33,489 nt of DNA from Candidatus Dormiibacterota bacterium. GTDB taxonomy: Bacteria; Chloroflexota; Dormibacteria; Aeolococcales; Bog-877. This document shows positions 14,248-22,258 of this stretch, piece by piece. Below the pieces are notes generated by a model. It did not search any database and was not told the origin of the DNA. It saw only the letters and a program-made list of their open reading frames with translations. Position 1 is the first letter of the stretch; each line of letters begins with the position of its first letter. The translations under genes and the position numbers were made by a program. Where the stretch lies: positions 1-33,489 of the forward strand of contig JASHRA010000022.1 of NCBI GenBank assembly GCA_030038765.1, in the 5' to 3' direction.

Positions 14248-15350
14248 GCGACGGCCCCCTGATCGAGGCCCTCGAGGTGAGCGCCCACACCATCCCCACC
14301 GAGCTCCCGGAGGCCGACGGGACGCTCCGCTGGGACCGCACCACGGTGGTCCTGGTCCGGGTCCGGGACAGCGCTGGCGGCGGGGGCCTGGGCTACGCCT
14401 ATGGCACCCCCGCCATGGTCCGGCTGATCGAGGAGGTGCTGGAGCCGGAGCTGCGCGGCCTCTCCCTGGAGCGACCCCGGGAGGCCTGGCTCCGGATGGT
14501 GCGCGCGGTCCGCAACCTGGGCCGCCCCGGCCTCTGCTCCATGGCCATCTCGGCGGTCGACATCTGCCTCTGGGACGCCCTGGCGCGCCACCGCCGGCTT
14601 CCCCTGCACCGACTCCTGGGAGGCTCTCGCGACCGCCTCCCCATCTACGGCAGCGGTGGCTTCACCAGCTACGACGACGCCCAGCTGGAGCGCCAGCTGG
14701 GCGGCTGGGCAGAGGCCGGCATCCCGCGCGTCAAGATGAAGATCGGCGTCGACCGGGGCCGGGACCCGGAGGAGGACCTTCGCCGCATCGGCCTGGCCCG
14801 GCGCTGCGTCGGCGACGGCGTGGAGCTGATGGTCGACGCCAACGGCGCCTACGACCGCACGACGGCGCTCCGCCTCGGCCTGGAGGCGGCCCGGCGGTGG
14901 GCCGTCGTCTGGTTCGAGGAGCCGGTCAGCTCCGACGACCTGGAGGGTCTCCGGCAGCTGCGCCAGGCGCTGCCGCTGGACCTGGCGGCGGGCGAGTACG
15001 GCTACCAGCTGAGCTACTTCCAGCAGATGCTGGGGGCCGGCGCGGTGAGCGTGCTCCAGGCCGACGTCTCCCGCTGCGGCGGGATCACGGAGTGGCTGCG
15101 GGTGGCGGACGCCGCCGCCGCCGCCCAGGTCCCGCTCTCCTCCCACTGCGGCCAGACCCTCCACCTGGCGGCCGCGTCGGTGGCGCCCAATCTCCGCCAC
15201 CTGGAGTACTTCCACGACCACCAGCGCATCGACGAGATGCTCTTCGAGGGCCTGCCCCGGCGCCTCGGGGGAGAGCTGGAGCTCTCCCCCGAGGCGGGTC
15301 TCGGCCTCCAGGTGAAGGAGTCGGCGGCGGCCGCCTGCCGCGTTTCCTGA
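14244..15350 (+). CDS. Enolase-superfamily dehydratase/racemase (mandelate racemase-like)
   Basis: A 368-residue mandelate racemase/muconate lactonizing-type protein. It abstracts the proton alpha to a carboxylate. Active-site parts are complete: K164-M-K166, metal ligands D198 (VDANGAY), E225/E226 (WFEEP) and E251 (AGEYG), and the second base pair D274 (LQADVSRCGG) and H301 (SSHCG). This Lys/His-Asp arrangement is typical of sugar-acid dehydratases and mandelate racemase. The ATG overlaps the mutarotase stop. Given the neighbours, dehydration of an aldonate to a 2-keto-3-deoxy acid is the best guess; substrate cannot be read from sequence. A strong hairpin overlaps its stop codon. Confidence 0.88.
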   Translation: MSDGPLIEALEVSAHTIPTELPEADGTLRWDRTTVVLVRVRDSAGGGGLGYAYGTPAMVRLIEEVLEPELRGLSLERPREAWLRMVRAVRNLGRPGLCSMAISAVDICLWDALARHRRLPLHRLLGGSRDRLPIYGSGGFTSYDDAQLERQLGGWAEAGIPRVKMKIGVDRGRDPEEDLRRIGLARRCVGDGVELMVDANGAYDRTTALRLGLEAARRWAVVWFEEPVSSDDLEGLRQLRQALPLDLAAGEYGYQLSYFQQMLGAGAVSVLQADVSRCGGITEWLRVADAAAAAQVPLSSHCGQTLHLAAASVAPNLRHLEYFHDHQRIDEMLFEGLPRRLGGELELSPEAGLGLQVKESAAAACRVS

Positions 15351-15364
15351 GCCTCGGGCTCAGG
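15346..15364. terminator. Hairpin spanning two convergent stop codons
   Basis: CCTGAGCC-TCG-GGCTCAGG is a perfect 8-bp stem with a 3-nt loop. It contains the TGA of the dehydratase gene (15348-15350) and the TGA of the catalase relic (15360-15362). There is no T-run, so it may act as a bidirectional terminator or mRNA 3'-end stabiliser. Confidence 0.5.
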
Positions 15365-15700
15365 CCCCGCCGCCGCCGTCCGGGTGCGGCTGGCGGCCCC
15401 ACCAGTGGTGCCGGCCCACGGCCGCCACCAGCTGGAGCTTGGCGCCAGCCTCCTGGATCGCCTCGTGGAGCGCGCCCAGGCCCTCCAGGTCGACCCCGTC
15501 CCGGGCCAGGACGGCACCACCCCCTCCGGGATGCGCTCGTAGTCGAAGTGGGTGATCTTCTCGCGCAGGTGGATGTCCTCGAGCAGGGAGGGGCCGCGCT
15601 CACCCGCGCGCAGGCTGTTGTCGGTGTCGTCGACGGCGACCCCCGCGGGTGTCGTCAGCGCCTCGCCCTCCTGGGCCCAGCTGAACCCTCGGGCGGCCAT
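15360..15700 (-). pseudogene. Catalase relic with large internal deletion (KatE-type)
   Basis: From an ATG at 15700 the frame reads a recognisable catalase N-terminus: TTPAGVAVDDTDNSLRAGERGP, then SLLEDIHLREKITHFDYERIPEGVV. The rest of the catalase core, including the active-site His/Asn and heme Tyr, is absent. After EGVV a different frame gives AVLARDGVDLEGLGALHEAI and QEAGAKLQLVAAVG, ending WWGRQPHPDGGGGA and TGA at 15362-15360; this resembles the C-terminal domain of large-subunit (HPII) catalases. So the two ends of one gene have been joined with loss of several hundred codons and a frame change. It cannot make catalase. Family identity of the N-terminal part is confident; that of the C-terminal part is moderate. 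Confidence 0.75.
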
Positions 15701-15750
15701 GGTCGAGGACGTTGCCCGGCGGCGCCCCCGGGCCATCCCCGGCCGCCGGT

Positions 15751-15756
15751 TATAGT
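15751..15756 (+). promoter_or_regulatory. Candidate -10 for tRNA-Phe
   Basis: TATAGT, the best -10 match in the stretch before the tRNA. Initiation near 15763 would leave an ~80-nt leader removed by RNase P. Confidence 0.4.
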
Positions 15757-15842
15757 TCGGCCTGCTGGGCGCGCCCGGGCCGGCTCGGCGCGGCCGCGGG
15801 CGGCCGGAACCGGCCGCCTCGTGCACGGAGAGCGCCAGCCTG

Positions 15843-15915
15843 GCCGAGGTAGCTCAGTCGGTAGAGCACGGGTCTGAAAAACCCGGTGTCGGCGGTTCGA
15901 TTCCGCCCCTCGGCA
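15843..15915 (+). tRNA. tRNA-Phe (anticodon GAA)
   Basis: A complete 73-nt cloverleaf. Acceptor GCCGAGG (15843-15849) pairs with CCTCGGC (15908-15914), discriminator A. The D arm is GCTC...GAGC; the anticodon stem CGGGT/ACCCG encloses CTGAAAA with GAA at 15876-15878; the T arm is GGCGG-TTCGATT-CCGCC. No CCA is encoded. It stands alone, 21 nt from the 3' end of the convergent receiver-EAL gene. Confidence 0.97.
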
Positions 15916-15936
15916 CCGGCGGCGCCGGCGGCCCGG

Positions 15937-17154
15937 TCAGACCGCCAGGCGGGCCAGCCCGGGGGCCTGGGCCATGGGCTGGCGCAGCGGCTCGGGCCGG
16001 CCCAGGAGGAAGCCCTGCCCGTAGGGCACGCCCAGGCTCCGGAGCGCCGCCAGCTCCTCCCGGGTCTCGATCCCCTCCGCCACTAGGGCGGCGTGGAGGC
16101 TGCCGGAGAGCTCCACCAGGGCCCCGGTCAGGGCCCGGCGCACCGGGTCCTGCTCCAGGTTGGCGATCATGGACCGGTCCAGCTTGATGACGTCGGGCCG
16201 GAGCCGGATCACGTGCTGCAGGCTGGAGATGCCGGCCCCGGTGTCGTCCACCGCCAGGCGGGCGCCCAGGGTGCGCAGCTTGCGCCGCACCTGCTCCACC
16301 AGGTCGTAGTCCTCGACCGAGGCGTGCTCGGTCAGCTCCACGACGATGCGGTCGAAGGCGTGGCCGCGGAGCGTGGCCATCAGCCCCGGGGAGCAGAGCG
16401 TCTCGGGCGAGACGTTGACGCTGAGGTAGGTGCCGGGCGGCAGCAGGGGGATCTTCTCCAGGGCCCGCGCCACCGCCGCCAGCTCCAGCTCGCGGCCGAG
16501 GCCGACGCTGGCGGCCTCGGCGAACCACTCGTCGGGCGGACGCTGGGGCGCGACCGAGAAGCGGGAGAGCGCCTCCACCCCGATCATGCGCTCGCTCCTC
16601 AGGTCCACGATCGGCTGCACGTGGACCTCCCAGCCCGGGCCCGCCAGGAGGGACTCGATGCGGCGCGCGACCCGGGCCCGCTCCGCCTCCGCCAGCTGGC
16701 GGACCCGGCGCTCCTCGGTGATCTCGGACTGGAGTCGGTCGGAGTACTCGGCCAGGCGCTGGTTGAGGGCCCTCGTGTGGAGCAGGTTGCGCACCCGCAG
16801 GACCACCTCGGTGCGGTCCACCGGCTTGGTGAGGAAGTCGTCGGCGCCGCCCTCCAGGGCCCGCTCCCGGGCCCCCCGGGTGTGGTCGGCGGTCATCACC
16901 AGGATGGGCATGAACTCCATGGGCCGGAGCCGGGCCCGCAGCTCGGCCATCAGCTCCGGCGCCTCCAGGCCGGGCATGTGGAGGTCGAGCAGGACCAGGT
17001 CCGGGTTCGAGGTCTGGAAGAGGGGCACGACCCGGTCGGCGCGGCTGGTGCTGACCACCGAGCGGTAGCCGGCCCGGGAGAGGATCGCCTCCAGGAGGCG
17101 CAGGTTGGTCGCCACGTCGTCGGCGATGAGGATCGTCGGCCCGCTGTCAGCCAT
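15937..17154 (-). CDS. Receiver-EAL protein, c-di-GMP phosphodiesterase
   Basis: A 405-residue response regulator. Residues ~7-125 are a receiver with the acidic pair in IADD, phospho-acceptor D57 (LLDLHMPG), Thr88 and Lys110 (LTKPVD). A coiled linker (~128-170) leads to an EAL domain (~172-400). Catalytic residues are present: E194-A-L, N247, E273, D303-D304, K324, E360 and Q380; the loop after the Asp pair reads DDTGAGISS instead of DDFGTGYSS. The output is therefore probably hydrolysis of c-di-GMP to pGpG, controlled by phosphorylation. The ATG at 17154 has GGGAG 7 nt upstream and overlaps the end of the preceding receiver gene; a GTG at 17175 is possible. Last gene of the hybrid-kinase operon. 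Confidence 0.93.
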   Translation of the reverse strand: MADSGPTILIADDVATNLRLLEAILSRAGYRSVVSTSRADRVVPLFQTSNPDLVLLDLHMPGLEAPELMAELRARLRPMEFMPILVMTADHTRGARERALEGGADDFLTKPVDRTEVVLRVRNLLHTRALNQRLAEYSDRLQSEITEERRVRQLAEAERARVARRIESLLAGPGWEVHVQPIVDLRSERMIGVEALSRFSVAPQRPPDEWFAEAASVGLGRELELAAVARALEKIPLLPPGTYLSVNVSPETLCSPGLMATLRGHAFDRIVVELTEHASVEDYDLVEQVRRKLRTLGARLAVDDTGAGISSLQHVIRLRPDVIKLDRSMIANLEQDPVRRALTGALVELSGSLHAALVAEGIETREELAALRSLGVPYGQGFLLGRPEPLRQPMAQAPGLARLAV

Positions 17155-17548
17155 CGGCAAACTCCCGCCCGTCACCCACGTAGCAGGCGATCCGCTCCAG
17201 CAGCTGGGCCGGGTGGAGCGGCTTGGGGATGAACTCGTCGCAGCCGGCCTCGGCGATGGCGGCCTGGTCCTGGGGCAGGACGCTGGCGCTCACCGCGATC
17301 AGGGGCACGGCCCGGGTGCTGGGACGGGAGCGCAGCTCGCGGGCCAGGTCGAGCCCGCTGCCGTCGGGGAGCCGCACGTCGAGCAGGACCAGGTCCGGGG
17401 TCTCTGCCGTGAGCCGCTCCCGGGCCTCGCCCAGGCTGGTGGCGGCCAGCACCCGGCAGCGCCGCCGGGCCAGGATGGCCCGGGTCAGGATCATGTTGCG
17501 GGGGTCGTCCTCCACCACCAGGATGGCGGGCGCCTGGGCCTCAGACAC
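17147..17548 (-). CDS. Stand-alone receiver protein (CheY/DivK-like)
   Basis: A 133-residue single receiver domain: acidic pocket VVEDDPRN, phospho-acceptor Asp in LLDVRLPDGSG (about residue 55), switch Ser in AVSAS, Lys in FIPKPLHP. There is no output domain, so it acts by phosphotransfer or protein binding. Its GTG start lies within the last codons of the hybrid kinase (8-nt overlap) and its end overlaps the receiver-EAL gene, so all three are translated together. It likely shuttles phosphoryl groups between the kinase and the EAL protein. Confidence 0.9.
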   Translation of the reverse strand: MSEAQAPAILVVEDDPRNMILTRAILARRRCRVLAATSLGEARERLTAETPDLVLLDVRLPDGSGLDLARELRSRPSTRAVPLIAVSASVLPQDQAAIAEAGCDEFIPKPLHPAQLLERIACYVGDGREFADG

Positions 17549-20075
17549 GCTCCAGCACCGGCGCCTCCCCGGAGGCCCGGGAGAGCCAGCCGGAGAGTCC
17601 CTGGAGCGCGCCGTCGCCCTTCTCGACCACCGCCAGCACGTGCCCGCGCAGGCGCTCCCTGTCCGCCTCGCTGATCTCGGCGGCGGAGACCACGATGACC
17701 GGGATCCGGCTGGTGCGCTCCTCCGCCCGGAGCCGGCTCAGCACCTCGAAGCCGTCCAGGTCCGGCATCAGCAGGTCGAGGAGGATGCAGTCGGGGCGGA
17801 GCTCCCTGGCCAGGCGCAGGCCCTCGGCCCCTCCGGCGGCGCCCACCACCTCGGTGTCGGGCGCGCTCAGCGAGGCCTGGTAGAGGCGCAGGGCGCTGGG
17901 GTCGTCGTCGATGCCCAGCACCAGTCGCTTCCCGGCGGCCCGGCCGTGCTCGCTCTCGAGCCGCGCCAGCGCCTGGAGCAGCTGCCCCCGGTTGATCGGC
18001 TTGACCAGGTAGTCGACGGCCCCCAGGGCCAGGCCCAGCTCCCGGTTCTCGACCACCGAGACCACCAGCACCGGGATCTCCCGCGTGGCCGGGTCGGCCT
18101 TCAGCCGGTTCAGCACCTGCCAGCCGTCGATGCCGTCCAGGAGGATGTCCAGGAGGATGGCGAGGTAGCCGCCGGAGGCGGCCCGGGCCAGCCCCTCCTC
18201 GCCGCTGCTGATCCGGTCCACGGAGTAGCCGGCGCCGTGTAGGTAGATCTCGAGCAGCCGGCTGGCGGTGTCGTCGTCCTCGATCACCAGCACCCTCCTC
18301 CCCGAGCGGCCCTCGACCGCCGGGCCAGCGGCGGGCGCTGGGGGCGCGACGGGCGGCGGGGTGAGCGGCAGCCGGACCGTGAACTCGCTCCCCCGACCCG
18401 GCTCGGAGCGGAGCTCGAGGCGGCCGCCGTGGAGCTCCACCAGGCGACGGGTCAGGGCCAGGCCGAGCCCGGTTCCCTCCGTCTGCTCCGCCGCCAGCTT
18501 GCCCTGGACGAAGGCCTCGAAGATCCGCTCCTGGTCCTCGGGGGCGATGCCCGGGCCGGTGTCGCTGACGGCCCAGCTGATGCTCTCCGCCTCGACCCCG
18601 ATCCGGAGCCGGACGGAGCCCCCCTCGGGGGTGAACTTGATGGCGTTGGAGAGCAGGTTGTAGGCGATCTGCCGGAAGCGGCCGGGATCGACCCGTGCCG
18701 GCAGCGAGGCGGGCGCCTCCACCTGGAGCCGGACGCGCTTGCGCGCCGCCACCGGCTCCATCGACTGGAGCGTCTCGGCGCTGAGCTGGGCCAGGTCCAG
18801 CTCCTCGGGACGGAGCTCCAGCCGCCCCGCCTCCACCTTGGAGAGGTCGAGCACGTCGTTGATCAGGTCGAGCAGGTGCATGCCGGCGTCACGGATGTGG
18901 CCGGCGAACTCCGTCGTCAGCTCGGCGTCGCCGGCCTCGGCGGGGTCCAGGAGCAGCTCGGAGAAGCCGATCACGGCGTTGAGGGGAGTGCGCAGCTCGT
19001 GGCTCATGGCGGCCAGGAACTCGCTCTTGGCGGCGCTGGCCCGGGCGAGCTCCTGGTTGGCCCGGCGCAGGTCGTCGGCGAGGCGGTAGCGGGCGGCCAC
19101 CTGGAGCGCCAGGGCGCCGCAGTTCTCGATCAGGGCGAGGTCGTCGTCGACGAAGAGGGGGTCACCGCTGAGGCGGCAGACCACGGTCGCGCCGGGGCCA
19201 GTCTCGGGGCCGCAGCGGACCCTCACCTCGGTGCCCTCTCGGCCCGAGACCTCAGCCGCCTCGGGCAGGGAGCCGACCCCGGCGGCCCGGACCGGGCCCG
19301 AGCCGTCGGCCCGGTCGACCAGGACCAGCACCGACTCGGAGCCGCTGATGGCGGCCGCGGCGTCGGCCAGGCGGTGCCAGACCTGCTCCGCCCCGCCCCC
19401 GCTCTCCTCGTTCAGCTCGCGCACGAAGCCGTAGGCGACGGCGCGGCGTCCCAGCTCCCGGGCCAGGCGGGGCGGGACGAAGGCGAAGAGGTAGCCCAGC
19501 GCCGCCGCCAGGGCCACCGCCTGGTCGAGGCCGCTGAGGGCATCGCCCAGGAGGCCCCGGGCCCGGAAGGCGGTGAGCAGGATGGCGGCCCCGAAGAGGC
19601 CGCTGGCCAGGGCCGCCGTCCCCATCCGGGCCCGGGCCACGCCGGCCCGGCGCCGCGCCTCCCGGGCCAGGTAGAAGGTGGCCAGGCCCTCGGTGGCGAT
19701 GAAGTAGAGGACCACGGGCAGCACCGCCAGCACGTCCCACGGCTTGGCCGCACCGTGCCCCAGGCAGTAGAGCCCGACCACCAGCAGCAGCCCGAGCAGG
19801 GGCCAGCGCTGGGCCCGGATCGGCAGCCGCCGGAAGTGGGCCACGACGCGGAGGGTGAGGAAGGGCTGGGCCGCCAGCAGGGCCACCGCCAGGTCCCCCG
19901 TGGTGGTGGCGCCCCCCGGCAGCAGCGGGCGCAGGAACCCCAGTGCCAGCAGCAGGGCCACCGAGCCGAAGACGGCGGCCACGTCGCGCTCCAGCGGGCG
20001 CCGACGGCGCAGGAAGCTGACCAGGGTGGCCAGGAAGATGCCGTAGAAGGCCAGCTCCAGGACCGCGATCAGCAC
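17541..20075 (-). CDS. Membrane-bound hybrid histidine kinase with two C-terminal receivers
   Basis: An 844-residue sensor kinase. About seven membrane helices fill residues 1-200, forming an integral sensor. A GAF-like region (~225-330) and a short coiled segment precede HisKA (SHELRTPLNAVIGF, H359) and the ATPase domain (N474 in NLLSNAIKF, DTGPGI at 505-510, GTGLGL at 534-539). After a Pro/Ala linker come receiver 1 (~594-708; D643, K692) and receiver 2 (~717-830; D767). No Hpt domain is visible. The GTG at 20075 is chosen because it begins the first TM helix and GAGGG lies 7 nt upstream; the frame is open to 20348 but that part looks non-coding. First gene of the phosphorelay operon; the signal is unknown. 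Confidence 0.93.
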   Translation of the reverse strand: MLIAVLELAFYGIFLATLVSFLRRRRPLERDVAAVFGSVALLLALGFLRPLLPGGATTTGDLAVALLAAQPFLTLRVVAHFRRLPIRAQRWPLLGLLLVVGLYCLGHGAAKPWDVLAVLPVVLYFIATEGLATFYLAREARRRAGVARARMGTAALASGLFGAAILLTAFRARGLLGDALSGLDQAVALAAALGYLFAFVPPRLARELGRRAVAYGFVRELNEESGGGAEQVWHRLADAAAAISGSESVLVLVDRADGSGPVRAAGVGSLPEAAEVSGREGTEVRVRCGPETGPGATVVCRLSGDPLFVDDDLALIENCGALALQVAARYRLADDLRRANQELARASAAKSEFLAAMSHELRTPLNAVIGFSELLLDPAEAGDAELTTEFAGHIRDAGMHLLDLINDVLDLSKVEAGRLELRPEELDLAQLSAETLQSMEPVAARKRVRLQVEAPASLPARVDPGRFRQIAYNLLSNAIKFTPEGGSVRLRIGVEAESISWAVSDTGPGIAPEDQERIFEAFVQGKLAAEQTEGTGLGLALTRRLVELHGGRLELRSEPGRGSEFTVRLPLTPPPVAPPAPAAGPAVEGRSGRRVLVIEDDDTASRLLEIYLHGAGYSVDRISSGEEGLARAASGGYLAILLDILLDGIDGWQVLNRLKADPATREIPVLVVSVVENRELGLALGAVDYLVKPINRGQLLQALARLESEHGRAAGKRLVLGIDDDPSALRLYQASLSAPDTEVVGAAGGAEGLRLARELRPDCILLDLLMPDLDGFEVLSRLRAEERTSRIPVIVVSAAEISEADRERLRGHVLAVVEKGDGALQGLSGWLSRASGEAPVLERV

Positions 20076-20397
20076 CGGGCGCCCTCGTGGCCCGCCCGCG
20101 GGGCGGCCTCCAGCCTTCGGCGCCCGCCGGGCGGGCGCTGCCGCACCTCCCCCGCTCCGGGTCTCTGACCCAGCTGCATGTCGAGGGCCTCCGCCGCGGA
20201 TGGGCCCATTGGGCCGGTCGGCACACCCGCTCGCGCTTCGAGGATGGACCCGGGATCGCCCACCGCGAGTGAACAGGAGCACCAGTTTCGGCAACGCTCC
20301 GGTTCCGCCCCTGCAACGGGCCCGCCCGAGCTCGCCCCCCGGGAGCATCGGGCCGCCCCTACCATCGACTCCGACGCCGGGCTCGAAGGAGGCACGG
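20076..20397. other. Divergent control region, kinase operon / lactonase gene (322 bp)
   Basis: No gene is supported here. A minus-strand frame is open (to 20348) but lacks a start signal. The region holds a near-perfect GC palindrome with 9-bp arms GCGCCCGCC/GGCGGGCGC (20120-20138) in the kinase leader, a short palindrome GGCCCATTGGGCC (20203-20215), and TACCAT at 20360-20365 as a possible -10 of the lactonase gene. Confidence 0.4.
20120..20138. repeat. GC-rich palindrome in the kinase leader
   Basis: Arms of nine bases around a single central G; as RNA it would form a 7-bp stem with a small loop, about 45-60 nt before the kinase start codon. Confidence 0.4.
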
Positions 20398-21156
20398 ATG
20401 AAGCGGCTCTACCCCCTCTTCCTGGGCGAGGCCTGCTGCGACAAGGAGGTGATCTCGCCCGGGGTCAGCGACGGCCAGCGGGTCCACATCCCCATCGCCG
20501 GCTACCTCGTGGCCACCGACGCCGGCCGCCGGGTGCTGGTCGACACCGGCATCCACCGCAGCCACATCGAGGACCCCGACCGCACCTTCGGAGGCACCGA
20601 GTTCGCGGCCAAGCTGCGGCCCGCGATGCGGCTGGAGGACACGGTAGACGCCCGCCTCGCCCCCCTCGGCCTGCGCGCCGGCGACGTCACCGACGTCGTC
20701 AACACCCACCTCCACTTCGACCACGCCGGCAACAACGACGCCTTTGCCGGCGCCCGCTTCTGGGTGCAGCGCTCCCACTACCAGGCGGCGCTGGACAACC
20801 CCGCCTTCCCCAACCAGTACTGGCGCATCGAGGGGCTGCACTACGAGCTCCTGGACGGGGAGACCGATCTCGGGGACGGGATCTCGGTCTTCCCCACCCC
20901 GGGCCACGCCCCGGGGCACCAGTCGGTGCTGGTGCGGCTCGACAGCGGCCTCAACCTGATCCTCTGCGGGGACGCCATCTACGAGCAGGACAACCTCACC
21001 CACGACGCCTGGGAGGGGCACGCGGACCCGGCCCAGGCCCGGGAGAGCGCCCTCCTGCTGGTGGAGCGGGGACGCCGGCTGGGGGCCACCCTGGTCTACG
21101 GCCACGACGCCCGCCAGTGGGCCCAGCTGCGCCGCTCTCCCGCCTTCTACGAGTGA
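20398..21156 (+). CDS. Metallo-beta-lactamase-fold lactonase, AiiA-like (N-acyl-homoserine lactonase family)
   Basis: A 252-residue di-zinc hydrolase. The metal site aligns position by position with the AiiA lactonase of Bacillus as I remember it: H104-x-H106-x-D108-H109 (THLHFDHAG), H170, D192 and H236, with Tyr195 (GDAIYEQ) at the place of the AiiA catalytic Tyr194; length is also nearly the same. AHL lactonases open the lactone ring of quorum signals. A strong GAAGGAGG site 5 nt before the ATG fixes the start. No AHL synthase or LuxR-type gene is in the window, so it may degrade signals of other bacteria or act on another lactone, perhaps a sugar lactone. It diverges from the c-di-GMP signalling operon. 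Confidence 0.87.
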   Translation: MKRLYPLFLGEACCDKEVISPGVSDGQRVHIPIAGYLVATDAGRRVLVDTGIHRSHIEDPDRTFGGTEFAAKLRPAMRLEDTVDARLAPLGLRAGDVTDVVNTHLHFDHAGNNDAFAGARFWVQRSHYQAALDNPAFPNQYWRIEGLHYELLDGETDLGDGISVFPTPGHAPGHQSVLVRLDSGLNLILCGDAIYEQDNLTHDAWEGHADPAQARESALLLVERGRRLGATLVYGHDARQWAQLRRSPAFYE

Positions 21157-21178
21157 CCGCGGGGCGGCTCGCCCGGGC

Positions 21179-22159
21179 TCAGCTCCAGGCCAGGCCGGAG
21201 CGCTCCGACCAGTAGTCCTGGGCCGGCCGGGCCAGTACCCGGAGCCCGTCCAGGTCCGAGCCGGAGAGGCTCAGCCGCACCGCCCCGGCGTTGCTCCGCA
21301 GCTGCTCCAGCGTCACCGCGCCGGAGAGGACCACGTCGGACCAGGGCTGGGCCAGGGCCACGGCCAGGGCGAGCGCGTCCGGGGAGGTACGGTGGGCCCG
21401 GGCCAGCTCCCGCAGTGGCTCCAGCCCCCGCTCCCCGGGCAGCAGCAGGCGGCCGTTGGCCATGGCCTCCTTGACCAGCACCCCCCAGCCCCTCGCGTGG
21501 GCCTCGGCCAGGGCCGGCCCGGCGGAGGGCTCGAGCGGGTTCCAGGTGGCCTGGACCACGGAGAAGGGGTTGCGCCCCTCCAGCTCCACGGCCAGGGCGC
21601 GCCGGATCACCTCGGCCTGGCGGGGACCGCTGACCGAGAGCCCCACGGCCAGGCCCTCGTCGCTGAGACGGAGCAGCTCACCCAGCACCTCGGGGTCCTC
21701 CAGCACGCCGCTCTCGAGGGTGGCCGAGTGGATCTCGTAGAGGTTGAGGTTGGGGCCGAGGATCCGACGGCTCTCCAGCTGCTGGCGGCGCAGGGTGGAG
21801 AGGGAGTGGTCCTTCACCTCGTGCACGGGGGCGTCCATGCGCCAGTCGCCGACGTACGTGTAACCCCACTTGGAGCCGCAGGTGACCGGCTCGGGCAGGG
21901 GCTGACGCGCCTTCAGCCAGGAACCGAGGAACTCCTCCGCCCGGCCGTAGGAGCGGGCCACGTCGAAGTAGCGCAGGCCCAGGCGGTAGGCCTCGTCGAG
22001 CAGCTCGTGGGCGCGCCGGCGGAGATCCTCGAGGCTGCGCCCCGGGGGCAGGTCGGCGGCCCGACCGAGGTTGATGTAGGCGGGCCGGCCGATGGCGGCC
22101 AGTCCCAGCCCGAGGGGCGTGACCCAAAGTCCGCTGCGGCCCAGGCGGGTTCTCTCCAA
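21179..22159 (-). CDS. Aldo/keto reductase
   Basis: A 326-residue NADPH-dependent oxidoreductase of the AKR fold. The catalytic tetrad is D66 (FDVARSYG), Y71, K97 (CGSKWGY) and H144 (EIHSA). Later strands VVQATWNPLEPS, WGVLVKEAMANGRL and the C-terminal SGAVTLEQLRSN segment fit the barrel and NADP site. The TTG at 22159 is preferred: it begins ERTRLGRSGL, the normal AKR start, and TAGATT lies 7 nt upstream with no Shine-Dalgarno; a TTG at 22168 would add three residues. The insertion INLGRAADLPPGRSLEDL (30-47) is longer than usual. Substrate unknown. It diverges from the CE4 gene. Confidence 0.9.
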   Translation of the reverse strand: MERTRLGRSGLWVTPLGLGLAAIGRPAYINLGRAADLPPGRSLEDLRRRAHELLDEAYRLGLRYFDVARSYGRAEEFLGSWLKARQPLPEPVTCGSKWGYTYVGDWRMDAPVHEVKDHSLSTLRRQQLESRRILGPNLNLYEIHSATLESGVLEDPEVLGELLRLSDEGLAVGLSVSGPRQAEVIRRALAVELEGRNPFSVVQATWNPLEPSAGPALAEAHARGWGVLVKEAMANGRLLLPGERGLEPLRELARAHRTSPDALALAVALAQPWSDVVLSGAVTLEQLRSNAGAVRLSLSGSDLDGLRVLARPAQDYWSERSGLAWS

Positions 22160-22166
22160 GGGCTCC

Positions 22167-22172
22167 AATCTA
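22167..22172 (-). promoter_or_regulatory. Candidate -10 (leaderless) for the aldo/keto reductase
   Basis: Minus-strand TAGATT ending 7 nt before the TTG at 22159. Confidence 0.45.
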
Positions 22173-22258
22173 CCCGGCCGGCGGGGCGGAGACGGACGCT
22201 GTGATTCTGGTCAGAATGGTCGGCGCGGGTTCCGTCCCGCGCGCTGCTGGAGAGGCCG

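Noticed and set aside
18429..20168. Plus-strand open frame of 579 codons
   Set aside because: Antisense shadow of the hybrid kinase.
20203..20215. Palindrome GGCCCATTGGGCC as an operator
   Set aside because: Short GC-rich palindromes are expected by chance in DNA of this composition, and nothing else supports it.
20076..20348. 91-residue N-terminal extension of the hybrid kinase
   Set aside because: Low-complexity Pro/Arg/Gly sequence without a ribosome site; GTG at 20075 starts at the first TM helix with GAGGG upstream.
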